DNA of 64,000 nt, from assembly GCA_903813345.2 (NCBI GenBank), contig CAIIXF020000002.1:3822001-3886000 (forward strand). The letters run 5' to 3'. Under the pieces are notes generated by a model, which was given only the letters and a program-made list of their open reading frames with translations, had not been told where the DNA came from and made no database searches. The translations under genes and the position numbers were made by a program. The stretch is from Owenia fusiformis (Eukaryota > Annelida > Polychaeta > Sabellida > Oweniidae). Positions within the stretch are counted from its first letter, which is position 1; every line of letters starts with the position of its first letter. Below, in pieces: positions 48,500 to 59,889 of the stretch.

Positions 48500-50860
48500 T
48501 TAAGCTGTTTCCTCCTGTTCATCCTGCAATTGTTTTGATGAGTTCAAATGATGAAACATATATTCCTGCATACGTTTTCACTTGTTGAGCACTTGTCAAC
48601 ATTACCATTTACTTATTATTGAGGGGTTTAACAGGGGTCCACAAAAATTTTAAAATATTAGATTTTGATATTCTTGAAGTTTACAACGGTTTATATACTT
48701 ATGAATCGGATTTTGGGAAGATTATTAGCATGACATATTGATTTTATCTGTTTAATTGAAAATAAGATCGTCTGTCTGATTATATTTTGCATTCAAAATG
48801 ATTAAAAATAATTGTTCCATTAAGTTCACTTTCTTTTAACATCATCTTGTTTTTTGTTGATCCGCCAATGTTTTGATATATCTAAATGATAAAACATATA
48901 TTCCTACATACGTTTTCACATGTTGAGCACTTGTCAACATTACCATTTACTTTATATTGAGGGGTTTGACAGGGGTCCACAAAAATAAAAAATATTAGAT
49001 TTTGATATTCTTGAAGTTTACAACGGATGAATCGGTTTTTGGGAAACTTATCAGGATGACCTATTGATTTCATCTGTTTAATTGAAAATAAGATTGTTTG
49101 TCTGATTATATTTTACATTCAAAATGATTAAAAATAATGGTTCCATTTAGTTCACTTTCTTTTAACATCATCTTGTTTTTTGTTGATCCGCCAATTCAAT
49201 TGTTTTGATATGTTTAAATGATAAAACATATATTACTACATACATTTTCACCTGTTGAGGACCTGTCAACATTACCGTTTACTTATTATTGAGGGGTTTA
49301 ACAGGGGTCAACAAAAATATTAGATTTTGATATTTTTGAAGTTTACAACAGATTATCTACCCATTAATCGGCTTTTGGAAAGTTTATTATCCCATCGAAC
49401 GAAGTTCAGTAGGGATAGAGTGAAGGCCTCCGTCCGTCAGTCAGTCAGACAGTCAGTCCATCCGTCCGTCTGTCCGGAAGATAACTTGAATACTAGTACA
49501 CAGATTTTCTTCATATTTGGTGGAAAGATGTATATTGGTGAATAGTTATACGCAAAAAAAATTTCAAGATGGCCGCCAGTTTAAAAATCGCGGGAATTTT
49601 TCGAAAAAATCTTATGTTTTTCATTTTAAACCAAAATAAGAAACATTATTATTTAAAATATTGGTAGTATATCAACGGTATCTATCTATTTCACATATAT
49701 CCTGGATTTTCACCCTGACCCCCAGGGGCCGTAAATGGGGGGGGGTTGGGAAAACACACATTTGCATTAATTTTGAGATGTTTTTGAAGTGTAGCTTTAT
49801 TATACTCAAATGAAAGGCAATTTAGAGTAGATTGCAAATATTGTAGCGTTTTTCTGATTCGGGCCTCAAAAAATTCAAAATGGCTGTCTAATGCGGGATT
49901 TTGCAATTATTTCTGATCTCTTAAAAGTATGGCTACATTATACTCAAATTGAAGGAATTTCAGAGTAGATAACAATGATGGCAGTGTTTTTCGGATTTGT
50001 GCCTCTGAAAATTCAAAATATACGACTAGAGCAGATATTCGACATTACTTAGAGTCATCTTTAAAGTATGGTTACAATGATCTAAAATATTTATTGAAGG
50101 AAAGAGTAGATGGTAAATATTACATTGTGACTGTACAGATTGATGATTTATATGGTGTTCGTTGGGCTACTCCGTGAAGTTGCCATTTTCTAATTAGTAT
50201 GACGTATTGATCTTATCTGTTTAATTGAAAATAAAATCGTCTATCTGATTATATTGTGCATTCAATATGATTAAAAACAATGATTCCATTTACAGTTCAT
50301 TTTCTTTTAACATCATCTTGTTTTTTGTCCGGCAATTGTTTTGATGTTTAAATGATAAAACATATATTCCTATATACATTTTCACCTGTTGAGGACCTGT
50401 CAACATTACCGTTTCCTTATCATTGAGGGGTTAACAGGGGTCAACAAAAATATTAGATTTTGATATTTTTGAAGTTTACAACAGATTATCTCCTCATTTA
50501 TCGGCTTTTGTAAAGTTTATTAGTATGACATATTGATTTTATCTGTTTAATTGAAACTAAGATCGTCTGTCTGACTATATTTTGCATTCAAAATGATAGA
50601 AAATAATGGTTCCATTTAGTTCACTTTATTTTAACATCATCGTGTTTAATCGTTGATCCGCCAATTGTTAAATGATATGTTTAAATGATAAAACATATAT
50701 TCCTACATACGTTTTCATCTGTTGAGGACCTGTCAACATTATCGTTTACTTATCATTGAGGGGTTTAACAGAGGTCCATAATAATAAAAAATATTAGATA
50801 TTGACACTTTTGAAGTTTACAACGAATTATCTACTTATGAATCGGCTTTTGCATTCAAAT
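48500..50860 (+). repeat. Tandem repeats of about 340 bp, five copies, interrupted
   Basis: ATTGAGGGGTTTAACAGGGGTC recurs, in part, near 48618, 48957, 49289, 50412 and 50755. The gap between the third and fourth copies (about 49390-50180) is an unrelated insertion. Confidence 0.75.
49390..50180. repeat. Dispersed repeat inserted in the 340-bp array
   Basis: It begins with a CCGTCCGTCAGTCAGTCAG microsatellite-like run and contains AAGATGGCCGCC blocks and two related sub-copies (near 49770-49880 and 49930-50000). Non-coding. Confidence 0.5.
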
Positions 50861-51067
50861 TATAATCTAAGATGAATTAAGAATGTATTCGCGCTATTTA
50901 TAAAATTGGATTTTAACATCAATAAAGCATATGATATGATGTGGGGTGAAAGGATATATGATTTTTGCGATACAGGCTATCTCTGCAAGCACATAACTTT
51001 AGTAATAGATTATTTTATTTAGTAGAAAATAGACTATCCCATGAGGCAATGCTAGAACCCGAACGCT

Positions 51068-51168
51068 CTATATTGAAATTAATAAATACCGCCTCGCCCA
51101 ATATTTTTTCTCAAATAGGTATTCTGCCATATCAAGCTCCTGATCATCCAGTATTTGTTTAATATTGC
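51068..51168 (-). CDS. Possible terminal exon inside the 6.8-kb element
   Basis: On the minus strand a good acceptor (ATTTCTGCAG) precedes 32 open codons ending in TAG. The peptide, starting NIKQILDDQELDMAEYL, looks protein-like in composition. It opens in phase 1. No domain is recognised. Confidence 0.25.
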
Positions 51169-52482
51169 CTGCAGAAATGAGGTTATTAGTATTACCACAG
51201 TTAATGCCCAGGGCTGAAATAGCAAAAATTATATGCATTGAAAGATATGTCATTTCCCGGGGAAAATTGCCGGGCGTTAATGCATAATTGGCCCGCAACT
51301 ATGGCCCGCCACTATGACGTCACATATTGCTCAGATCGATAAAGTAACATAAATGCCTTCTTAACTAGCACTAATACCCCTATAACATTCCCGGCAAGGT
51401 GGTAATAATAGTAATTGATCTGAGTACTATCCACAAAAATATTCATCTTTTTGAATTTGACTTGAATTAAATCTTCAATAAATGAAAATCTGAACCATTT
51501 TAAGATATTCGAAAAATTCAGAAACTGCAAATAATTCAATTATAACTATTTAAAACAATTTAAATTGCTAGGATATGATAATAACCTTAAAAAGTAAACA
51601 TTTGATTAGTAATACCAATCATTGTGATTTTAGAGCCCAAATGTTATCTCGTTTTACAGTTTCAATTTTATAAATCTTCTTGCTGTCAACGTTTTTATAA
51701 TACTCTACACTTATTTAGTGCCTGTTTATAATGATACCGACATTATTGTAATATTGAAATCATATAAGTAATAAAGATCCCCAAATGGAGGTCAATGCCC
51801 CCCCCCCTCCATTTGACATGGCCTTATACGAATTAGGTTGTAGACATCAGGATGAAACCTGTTTTTATGATTTATACACCTTAATGATGCAATTTAATCG
51901 TAACAATGTACTAGCTTTCCATCTAAGAACTATCCGGAAAAATATTTAATTTTCGTAAAATAGACCCCTGCTGAAATCGTTCATAAATGAAGTTCTGTAA
52001 CCTTGTATGGTGCACAAAAATTCATGAATGGTCAATGATATAATCCTAACTAACAAAAGCAAATTAAAAACATAAGGCTGTAACAATAAGTTTTAAAAAA
52101 TTATACAGTGTTTGATGAGTTATACCCCCTACTGTGAATTTGGATTCCATTTTGATCTAACTTTTCAGTTGAAATTTTACATTATGCTCTTGATATATAA
52201 TAATTCATACTTTTTGCACTTATTTATTATCTATTCACAAGAAATCTTTTAAAATGATTATTTCTTTAAAAAATGGACCCCTGCTTAAATCTCAAATAAA
52301 TGATAAATGGTAATGTTGTGTGGTTCTCAACAAGCAATTCCATATTCAGTGATATTAAATCTATCAATATAATCTATAAAAATAATTGCAACTTGAACAG
52401 GAGGTAATTTTAAAATTATTGTCAATTCCTTTAACACTACATGGTCAATGTTACCGGACAGAACAGACTAATTTATATAAAA

Positions 52483-52640
52483 TCAGATCACATGGCATGA
52501 AAGATCAGGCATTATTATATCAATGTTGCAATAGTATGTCTGGTCAATTTTCCTGTTAATAACCACCATGAATCTTGCATCTTGGTTCAGTTGCTTGAAC
52601 TTCACCTTGATATCTCTAGTGCTGTGTTTAATCCCATTGC
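52483..52640 (-). CDS. Possible exon inside the 6.8-kb element
   Basis: On the minus strand the acceptor ATTTATTCAG is followed by 51 open codons to TGA. The peptide has protein-like composition (for example DIKVKFKQLNQDARFMVVIN). It also opens in phase 1, so it could belong with the minus-strand frame at 51068-51168, but I found no clear donor. No domain is recognised. Confidence 0.25.
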
Positions 52641-53080
52641 CTGAATAAATAAAATACAAATGATACTCTAAGAGCAAAGCCTAAATTCAACTGACCCCCA
52701 GTATGTTATACAAGGCACGAAGGCAACTATCAATTCAATAGCTTCTTTCAACTAAATAAAGCTTCAGATAATTTAAACCTTAACACAACAAAAGTTGAAA
52801 GTCCAACAAGTGCCAGCCTTGCTACAAGTTTTATGCCTTAGAATCTTGTGATTAGTATATACAAAGGTAATTTATACTGGGCACCATACAAGTTTGAACG
52901 AGCATGTACGAGGCTCGTAATTGAACTATTATTCAAGCACGCAAAAGGATGTGGGTCAAAAGTTATGGGTTCCTACGAGCAAGTACGAGACGCATCACTA
53001 GACCCGTACAAGGTTGTACAGAGCCTATATAGGGAATGTGGTTTGTATAACCTTGTACAGGACCCAATGTAATTTGCCTG

Positions 53081-53270
53081 CAGGCCCGTAGCCCCCCCCC
53101 CCCCCCCCCCCCCCCGGCCAAAAAATCTTTCAAAATCATGCAATTTTTCACCTTTCCGAGCACTCTATAAGTGATTTTGGCCATATTAGGACCAAAATTG
53201 TCACAAGTGAACCCCCCCTGGAATTTTTCAAAAAGTGAACCCCCCTTGGCAAATCTTGGCTACGGGCCTG
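53081..53270. mobile_element. 190-bp MITE with poly-C tract
   Basis: CAGGCCCGTAG and CTACGGGCCTG form the ends. Inside are a C-run of about 24 bases and two AAGTGAACCCCCC blocks. Non-coding. Confidence 0.6.
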
Positions 53271-54369
53271 GCCTGTGTACCAGGCATATGTATATAATTT
53301 TCATATTAAATATCCATGTACATTACAAATTTGTATACTTTTTAAAATAATGACTTTTATTTACAATAAAGAACTCCATGTAACATGCTTACATCTATCA
53401 AGTCAAGTGCTGAATTACTATGTTAATTCAAAATATGTTATATTATAATAAAGTAACTGAGGCATAAACTAGGCCACTTTGTCAGCAAAAGACCCATTTG
53501 CCACTAGTGTATTAATTATTTGATCTAACAGATCATTTTTTTTATCTTTTCCACTAAAATATTAATTTCTCTCAGTACCCTGGAGAATTGAAATGCAAAC
53601 ATTATGTCAATTTTTAATTACAGCATTGAAAAGCTATGATACAATTTTGATTGTATTATTTTACATCTTAGACGCTGATTTACAGTACTAGCACCTTATA
53701 CTTATGGCCAACTCAACAACCAAAATAGTTTGTTCCTTCACTGATCTGACTAGATAGAGGCTGCGGATTCAGTCTTAAATGATGCAGGATAGATGAAAAC
53801 TGTTGTGCGTAACATGCTAAAATCAGTTTTTGGCAAATATCTTGAGAACCATTGACTTTTTTAAATACATATGTATTATTGACCCCCTTATAATGTGGCC
53901 ATTCCGGACATTTTGAGTGGTCACACAACCTTCTATGTCCAACGGTTCCGGAGATGCAAAAATGGGGGGGGGAGTATTCGCGTAAAAAAGGGCGTGGCCA
54001 TTTGACCTATTTCGCCTTCTGTGGCGAATATGTTACCAAGCCAAAATTGATCAATGACCTTCACATAGATGATTTCTGAAGAGAAAATCTCTGGACATAG
54101 AAGTGCATACTCAACCAGCATGAGCTACTAGAGTAACTCATCATCAAAGTTCAATATTTTCTCCGAGATTCCTCATTGCATAAAATCCATGGACTTTTTG
54201 GATATTTTAGATTTCTCCTCAAAATTCTGCAAAGAATTCTCTCTAGCACAGATAATACTAATCCTTCAATTAAAATCATAGCATTGCAGGAAAACACATT
54301 TTCTCAAATTATCACTGTCGAGTTTTTTCTAAAAACCGTTTAAAACACACCTTTAACCACATAAGAAGA

Positions 54370-54585
54370 CCTCTCGATTTGTTAATAACGATTTTTCCGT
54401 TTCTCGAAAGATAACGATTCGCGATGACGCCATGATTTCTAACGATTCGTTATCCATGATTGATTATAAGTGTACGAATTGGGATCTCGTTATTCCATTA
54501 ACATTGCAGTGTCCATCGAAACGAATCCACAATTCGCTATTAACGATTCATTAATAACGATAAGTTTCGAGAAACGGCCTCCATT
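54370..54585. repeat. Inverted repeat upstream of exon 8
   Basis: GTTAATAACGATTTTTCCGT with TTCTCGAAA near 54378 pairs imperfectly with TTTCGAGAAACGG near 54570. AACGATTCG motifs recur between them. Probably a small MITE. Confidence 0.5.
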
Positions 54586-54681
54586 GTATCATATCTTGTT
54601 TAATCACTCAGAGCCAAGTCGAATTAATACCTCTAGGGATCACAATATACATATGCATGTACGTGTATATTTTTCTTACAG

Positions 54682-56850
54682 AAGCTACCTCAGCCATGTT
54701 CGAGTTAGGAAAACAAATAACAGCATGCGACCAAAAGAATCCGGATGAACTAGCAAAACAGGCACAGTTGATGGTCGAGTTGGCTGATCTATATGCAGCA
54801 TTAGCCAACGAAACGAAAGATGGCTGGCACTTCGCCTGGGCCGCAGCACTATACAATGCTGCGCTAAAACGTCTTCAAAGAGAAAATCGCTTTGTTGAAT
54901 ATGACAATGAATTGTTAACTAAGATAACTGATGCATTTCAAAACATAGAAACCGACTTTCTGCAAGTGGTTCCCAAAAAGAATAACGAATCAACGATCGA
55001 CTGCACGGAGAGGTACAAGAAAGCTCTTGCTGAACTGAGGGAATATTCAAATAAGACAGTAAATAGCATTCACACAGACTATATGCAGGTAGACGGTGAA
55101 ACATTTGATATGAGCAGTGACAATGAGATCAAAACGATATCACACAGTAAAGAATACTATGATAAACTGACAGGTAAAATAATAGAATTTCACGGGCTTC
55201 TGATAAAAGACTGTATTTCGGTATTGGGGAATCCAAATTGTAGGTATGCTTGGTTAGGTCTCGGATCTCTGGCTAGGAAAGAAGCAACTGCTTGGTCAGA
55301 TCTTGAATCAGCAATCATTTATGACCCTGCAGGTAAGACCGATGAGGAAATCATTGAGCTTAAAAAGTATTTCCGCGTTCTTGCGCATTATCTCCATCTC
55401 AAGATTATCAGTTTAGGCGAAACACGTATCAATGGTTTAGATATTCCCGTGTTGAATGATTTCAATAGCAAACTACCAATTGACATGAAAGATAACGATT
55501 TTTGGGATGATGTGACACCACAGGGTTTATGTTTTGACGGAGCACAACCTAAAGCTAGTAAAACACCTTTCGGGAGGAAGTCAACTAAAGACCCTAATAA
55601 AAGTCCTACATTTGAATTGATCAGGACTTTAGAGGAAATGGCTGAATGTCAGTCGGAGGAGGTTTCTATCAAGGAGGGTAATCATCTTAGTGACGTTCTT
55701 TTGACATCCACGTTCTTACATGGCGATGAATTACTTTGGAAGGACTATAATGAGAAGGTTCATAAGAATATTTTCTCAGAATCAAATAATAATTCTCAAA
55801 TGTCAATAAGCAAAACAAGGGGAAAAACAACTCTGTCGGAAGATTTAAAGAAGTATTTCAAAGCTCCTCTTTTGCCGGAATCATTCAATCGGGAACTTCG
55901 CACTAAGCACACTCTTTATAGATTTGCTACAATATCCATCAATGTTCTCAAATTACTATACCACTGTGTCTCATTTGCTCCTTTGGATATTTTGGAAGAA
56001 TTGTGCAAAAACAGTATTTTAAATGAAAAGGCAAAGATAGATTTACAAATTATGGTATGTATTGCGACCAACTTGAGGCATCTGGTTTATGGTAGATATG
56101 GTAGACAACAAGAAACCATATCTTTTAGCATTCATCCGCCTAATACTGGACAACAGGTACCATCAGACATGATATTGGTAAGGGATTTCACCGCAATTTT
56201 CCGGTTTTACAATACGTTTATTCCGTGGTCAGATTTTCTGTTATATCAATGTTCTTTCGGTAATATATTGACATGTGCTCATCAGTCCAAGTATGAATAT
56301 TCAACTGAGAAAATGAATGCTTATTTGCAAGAAGAAATGCGTATGATTCCAGAAGCAATACAATCTCTTACTCGGGAAAAAGACAAACTTTCCATAAATG
56401 TTGATCAGAATAGGGAGAAACTTGATACAATTCGAAAACGTCTAGCTTCTTTATATGAGTCACAGGGCAAATATGGGGAATCTTTAAAGCAGAGTAATGA
56501 ACGTTTGGGAATACTGAAGAAAAATCAAGACTCAGATCCTCTTTCAAAAGCCGATACTTTGAATGCCCTTGGTATTGCACATAAACAGAGAGGTGAGTTA
56601 GATAAGGCGATCAAATGTTATGAAGAGGCACTTGCCATTCAGAGGAAAATACATGGTAACACTCATCATCCACATATAGCGAATTCATTGAATAATATTG
56701 GTAGTGCGTACAGCAGTAAAGGTGAGTATGATAAAGCCATTCAATATTACGAAGAGAGTCAAACCATGCAGAGGTTAATCTACGGGAACCATCCTCATCC
56801 AGATATAGCGAGTTCATTGAATAATATTGGTAGTGCGTACAGCAGTAAAG
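54682..56850 (+). CDS. Exon 8: DUF294-type nucleotidyltransferase and TPR domains
   Basis: This 2,169-bp exon follows acceptor ATTTTTCTTACAG (ending 54681) and opens in phase 1. Joined numbering is residues 443-1165. An Ala-rich helical segment (about 450-510) comes first. Next is a nucleotidyltransferase of the DUF294/GlnD-like class: GLGSLARKEATAWSDLES carries the GS (637-638) and the D-x-E metal pair (Asp649, Glu651, codons near 55299). LCFDGAQPKASKTP follows, and a C-terminal helical domain at about 850-915 resembles the DUF294 substrate-binding domain. At about 1066-1165 are kinesin-light-chain-type TPRs of 42-43 residues with LNNIGSAYSSKGEYDKAI repeated. The frame continues seven codons past AAAG|GTGAGT to a stop at 56871. 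That donor is phase 1 like the others, so more TPR exons are expected downstream. An internal Met (codon near 54696) could start a shorter protein. The substrate is unknown. Confidence 0.88.
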
Positions 56851-57309
56851 GTGAGTATTGTCATAATATGTAGTCTTAACAATTATGTAAGCATTCATCA
56901 GACTGTACCATGTGCTTTTGTTGTTATGATTATTATGTAAATATGTCACGTGACCAAATATGATGCAACAATAAATCGATACTTAGAAGTCACTGATCTA
57001 TGAGTTCAGTTCATGGTGTCTAGATTGGGATTGAAATTTCAAGTCAAGCTATGTGGTTGATCGAAGCATCCTATAGCTCCCATATTAAACTTATCTACCT
57101 AATTGAACATAAAGCTGTCAGCATTAACATTAAAAGGTCATGTAAGGTCACGCCACTGTGTTGGAGAATTGTAGCCAGCCGAAATTTGATACCTTTTTAA
57201 TCTTTTAAATTGCTTCTAGCACAAGATAGCTTCGAACATGCGTTTAGGCCAAAATAGCTTGGCTTGGGAATTTCATAGTTAAAATAATAGCTTGGAGTTA
57301 TTATATAAT
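56851..57309 (+). other. Start of the last intron; possible Gypsy 5' LTR and leader
   Basis: After the exon 8 donor, TGTAGTC at about 56868 could be an LTR start, and AATAAA lies at about 56971, as in Gypsy LTRs. No second LTR is present to compare, so this is a guess from position in front of the Gag frame. Confidence 0.25.
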
Positions 57310-59808
57310 ATGGCCTACAAACTAGAACCACCAGAGATCTTCGACGTGACCAAGCCGAGAGAGTGGCGACACTGGAAGGCACGTTTCACGCGATTTAAGT
57401 CTGCTGCAAATTTGACGGGTCAAGATGGCGGTCAAAATGAAGGCGATGTTCGAGATGATACAAATGTCATTGACACGCTAATATACTGTATGGGAAGTAA
57501 TGCAGAGACTATTTACAAGACATTTGTATATGCGGAGAGTGAAAACAAGAAGTCGTATGAAACTATTATGGATAAATTCGACCATTATTTTATGCCCAAA
57601 GTTAACCTGATCGAGGAGCAGAAGACATTTCATTCCATGGTTCAGAAATCAGGTGAGACTTGTGATAGCTTTTTACGTCGTTTATATGATCATGGGGACG
57701 TTTGCGAGTTCGAAAATACAGAGAGGGAAATCATGCATCAGTTTATAAATGGGATGTTGAACTCTGATCTAGCTGAGAAAGTCAAAATTATGGACTATAA
57801 AAAGCTGACACTTGCGAAAGTTATCGAAATGGCGCGAATAAGGGAGCATGTCGCACCCGTGCATACACAATTGGAAACCCCGCATGTCAATGACGTCACC
57901 AGGAGGGGTCGTGTCAAGTCAAAGAAGGACTATGGCAGTAAGTTTAAATGTACAAAATGTGGACTATCTCATAAGAAGAGAGAGTGTCCTGCATATGGCA
58001 AAAACTGTCTAAAGTGTGGATTAATGAATCACTTCAAACGCTGCTGCAAGACAATTGATATAAAACATGACAAAAAGAAATTGCATGAAGTTGAACATGT
58101 CCATGATGATTATGGGTCTGATGATACTGACTGTTTGTTCCTGAGTGACTTGGTCACAGATACACAATCATGCGATACATCTACATTTATACAATCGTGT
58201 GATCCAGATATACAAGTGTGCGATCCAGATACACAATCATATGATACGTCTACATTTATACAATCGTTTGATCCAGCTATACAAGTGTGCGATCCAGATA
58301 CACAGTTGTGTGATCCAGCTAATCATTCGTGTGATCCAGCTAATCATTCGTGTGATCCTGTTACTATGATATGTGATTGTGATGATGTTATATGTCACAA
58401 TGATAGTTCACCATCACCAGATATTATATATGATATTGATAACATGCAACAGGATACCTGTGTAGATAATGATATGTGTGATATTGATGAAGTACATGAA
58501 GTGGTCGAAGAACCACCATGGTTGATTAATCTAAATATAAATGGTGGAAACATGTGTTTTAAAATTGATAGTGGTGCTGATGCTTCGGTTATTTCTGTAG
58601 ATGCATACAAAAGAATGAAAATTAACCGTCCAGTGCTAAGTAAACCTACTGCAAAATTTCAGAGCCCTGGGGGTAAAGTTAAGTGCATAGGAGCATTTGT
58701 TGCTAGGGTTGTATTCAATGGTAGTAAAGTGTACAAAACAACAATTCATGTAGTTGATAGCTCAAATTCAGCTAATTTGTTATCCAGGGGGGCTGCTACA
58801 AGTATGGGTCTCATGAAACGTTTGAATAACCTGGATATCAAAGATCCTAGCATGTATGGGGAAATTGGGGATGTAAAATGTAATCCTGTTTCCATTACAT
58901 TGAAACCTAATGCACAGCCTTATAGTATTTCTGCACCAAGACGTGTAAGTTTACCTTTGATGCCTAAGGTCAAGGCTAAGTTGAATAAATTGTGTGAACA
59001 AGGTGTCATAACACCAGTAACAGAGCCTGTTGATTGGTGTGCTCCTATTGTATGTGCAGAAAAGAAAAATGATTCTGAGCCTAGAATATGTGTTGACTTG
59101 AGAAAACTTAATGCTAGCATAAAAAGAGAAAAGTTTGTTCTTCCAACTACTGATGATCTTGTGCATAAACTTAAAAGATCTACCGTATTCTCTACATTAG
59201 ATGCTTCAAGTAGTTTTCATGGTTTGCGGCTCGATGAGAATAGTTCGAAACTCACAACTTTTATTACACCATTCGGGCGGTATAGATACTTACGCATGCC
59301 GTTTGGGTTGAATTTTGCGAGTGAGAAATATCAAAGTGTAATGATGGATATATTTAAAAATCATGCCGGTGTAGAAATCATAATCGATGACATGATAGTT
59401 CACGGTAAAGATAAAGAGGAGCATGATACGCGATTAGCTGCGGTTTTGGCTACTATAAAAGAATATGGTATAAAACTCAATCAGTGTAAATGCAAGTTCG
59501 CTCAAAAGGAAGTTATATTTTTCGGGCTAAAAATTTCAGCGAAGGGGATAAGTCCTACCGAAGATAAGGTACGCGCAATATGTAAAATTAAGCGACCGGA
59601 AGATAAATCAGCTGTAAGACGCTTTTTAGGAATGGTAAATTATTTAGGTAAGTTTGTTCCTAATATGTCTACTGTCGCTGCACCGCTGCATGTTTTATTG
59701 CGGAAAGATACCGTATTCGCTTGGGATAGTGCACAGCAAGCTGCTTTTGACAAAATAAAGCAACTTATAGGCGAGTGGGAGATCCAGCAAAAAGGCCTTA
59801 TTTGTTGA
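57310..59808 (+). CDS. Ty3/Gypsy Gag-protease-reverse transcriptase, 3'-truncated
   Basis: This single frame of 832 codons is counted from the ATG at 57310. In order it has a retrotransposon Gag, two zinc knuckles (CTKCGLSHKKREC, a CX2CX3HX4C, and CLKCGLMNHFKRC, a CX2CX4HX4C), a Cys/Asp-rich spacer with CDP repeats (about 58150-58400), and an aspartic protease with IDSGADAS. The reverse transcriptase has STLDASSSFHG, FGLNFAS and IIDD in place of YxDD. It stops just where RNase H would begin (FAWDSAQQAAFDKIK). RNase H, integrase and a 3' LTR are absent, so the copy cannot be autonomous. The intact frame indicates a fairly recent insertion. It lies 460 bp after exon 8, inside the expected next intron of the OTU-NTase-TPR gene. 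Confidence 0.88.
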   Translation: MAYKLEPPEIFDVTKPREWRHWKARFTRFKSAANLTGQDGGQNEGDVRDDTNVIDTLIYCMGSNAETIYKTFVYAESENKKSYETIMDKFDHYFMPKVNLIEEQKTFHSMVQKSGETCDSFLRRLYDHGDVCEFENTEREIMHQFINGMLNSDLAEKVKIMDYKKLTLAKVIEMARIREHVAPVHTQLETPHVNDVTRRGRVKSKKDYGSKFKCTKCGLSHKKRECPAYGKNCLKCGLMNHFKRCCKTIDIKHDKKKLHEVEHVHDDYGSDDTDCLFLSDLVTDTQSCDTSTFIQSCDPDIQVCDPDTQSYDTSTFIQSFDPAIQVCDPDTQLCDPANHSCDPANHSCDPVTMICDCDDVICHNDSSPSPDIIYDIDNMQQDTCVDNDMCDIDEVHEVVEEPPWLINLNINGGNMCFKIDSGADASVISVDAYKRMKINRPVLSKPTAKFQSPGGKVKCIGAFVARVVFNGSKVYKTTIHVVDSSNSANLLSRGAATSMGLMKRLNNLDIKDPSMYGEIGDVKCNPVSITLKPNAQPYSISAPRRVSLPLMPKVKAKLNKLCEQGVITPVTEPVDWCAPIVCAEKKNDSEPRICVDLRKLNASIKREKFVLPTTDDLVHKLKRSTVFSTLDASSSFHGLRLDENSSKLTTFITPFGRYRYLRMPFGLNFASEKYQSVMMDIFKNHAGVEIIIDDMIVHGKDKEEHDTRLAAVLATIKEYGIKLNQCKCKFAQKEVIFFGLKISAKGISPTEDKVRAICKIKRPEDKSAVRRFLGMVNYLGKFVPNMSTVAAPLHVLLRKDTVFAWDSAQQAAFDKIKQLIGEWEIQQKGLIC

Positions 59809-59889
59809 CCTTAATTAAGATAGCTTGCAACCGCATGAGTCATACCTGACTATCATAATATGAATATGTAGATTTCAAAAATGACAATA

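Larger units (their letters stand above)
47298..54136. mobile_element. 6.8-kb element with TIRs of about 320 bp
   Basis: 47298-47620 is the near-exact reverse complement of about 53815-54136, with ends TTACTCTAGTAGCTCATG and its complement. A possible ACT duplication flanks the TACTCTAG ends but could be chance. The interior has a 43-bp minisatellite, tandem repeats of about 340 bp, a dispersed repeat and an AT-rich stretch with two possible minus-strand exons. No transposase is recognised. Confidence 0.65.
8202..56850 (+). other. Gene span: 2A leader - OTU - linker - DUF294 nucleotidyltransferase - TPR protein (3' end not in view)
   Basis: I assembled this gene from eight plus-strand exons: 8202-8379, 8551-8732, 8878-9211, 12946-13134, 17987-18205, 44596-44703, 45775-45891 and 54682-56850. 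Each junction has AG and GT borders. Seven of the eight donor positions, including the open one at 56850, are phase 1, and the 8732/8878 junction is phase 0. The joined frame has 1,165 uninterrupted codons plus one base. Four internal exons have lengths divisible by three (189, 219, 108, 117 bp), giving symmetrical 1-1 exons. Frame-by-frame reading makes the OTU and TPR parts look like separate genes because the apparent stops at 9223 and 56871 lie past consensus donors. The last donor means at least one more exon, which I could not find before 64000. Linking exons across introns of up to 26 kb is inference and needs transcript support. Confidence 0.68.

Noticed and set aside
52848-53072. 74-codon plus-strand frame
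   Set aside because: Contains short internal repeats (TACAAGGTTGTACAG) and no splice context or recognisable motif.
54657-54681. Start of the TPR protein at the first Met of the open frame (54657)
   Set aside because: These codons read through a pyrimidine tract and acceptor ATTTTTCTTACAG, so they are intron. The exon begins at 54682.
57292-57309. Alternative TTG start of the Gypsy frame
   Set aside because: The ATG at 57310 starts MAYKLEPP, which fits a Gag N-terminus better.
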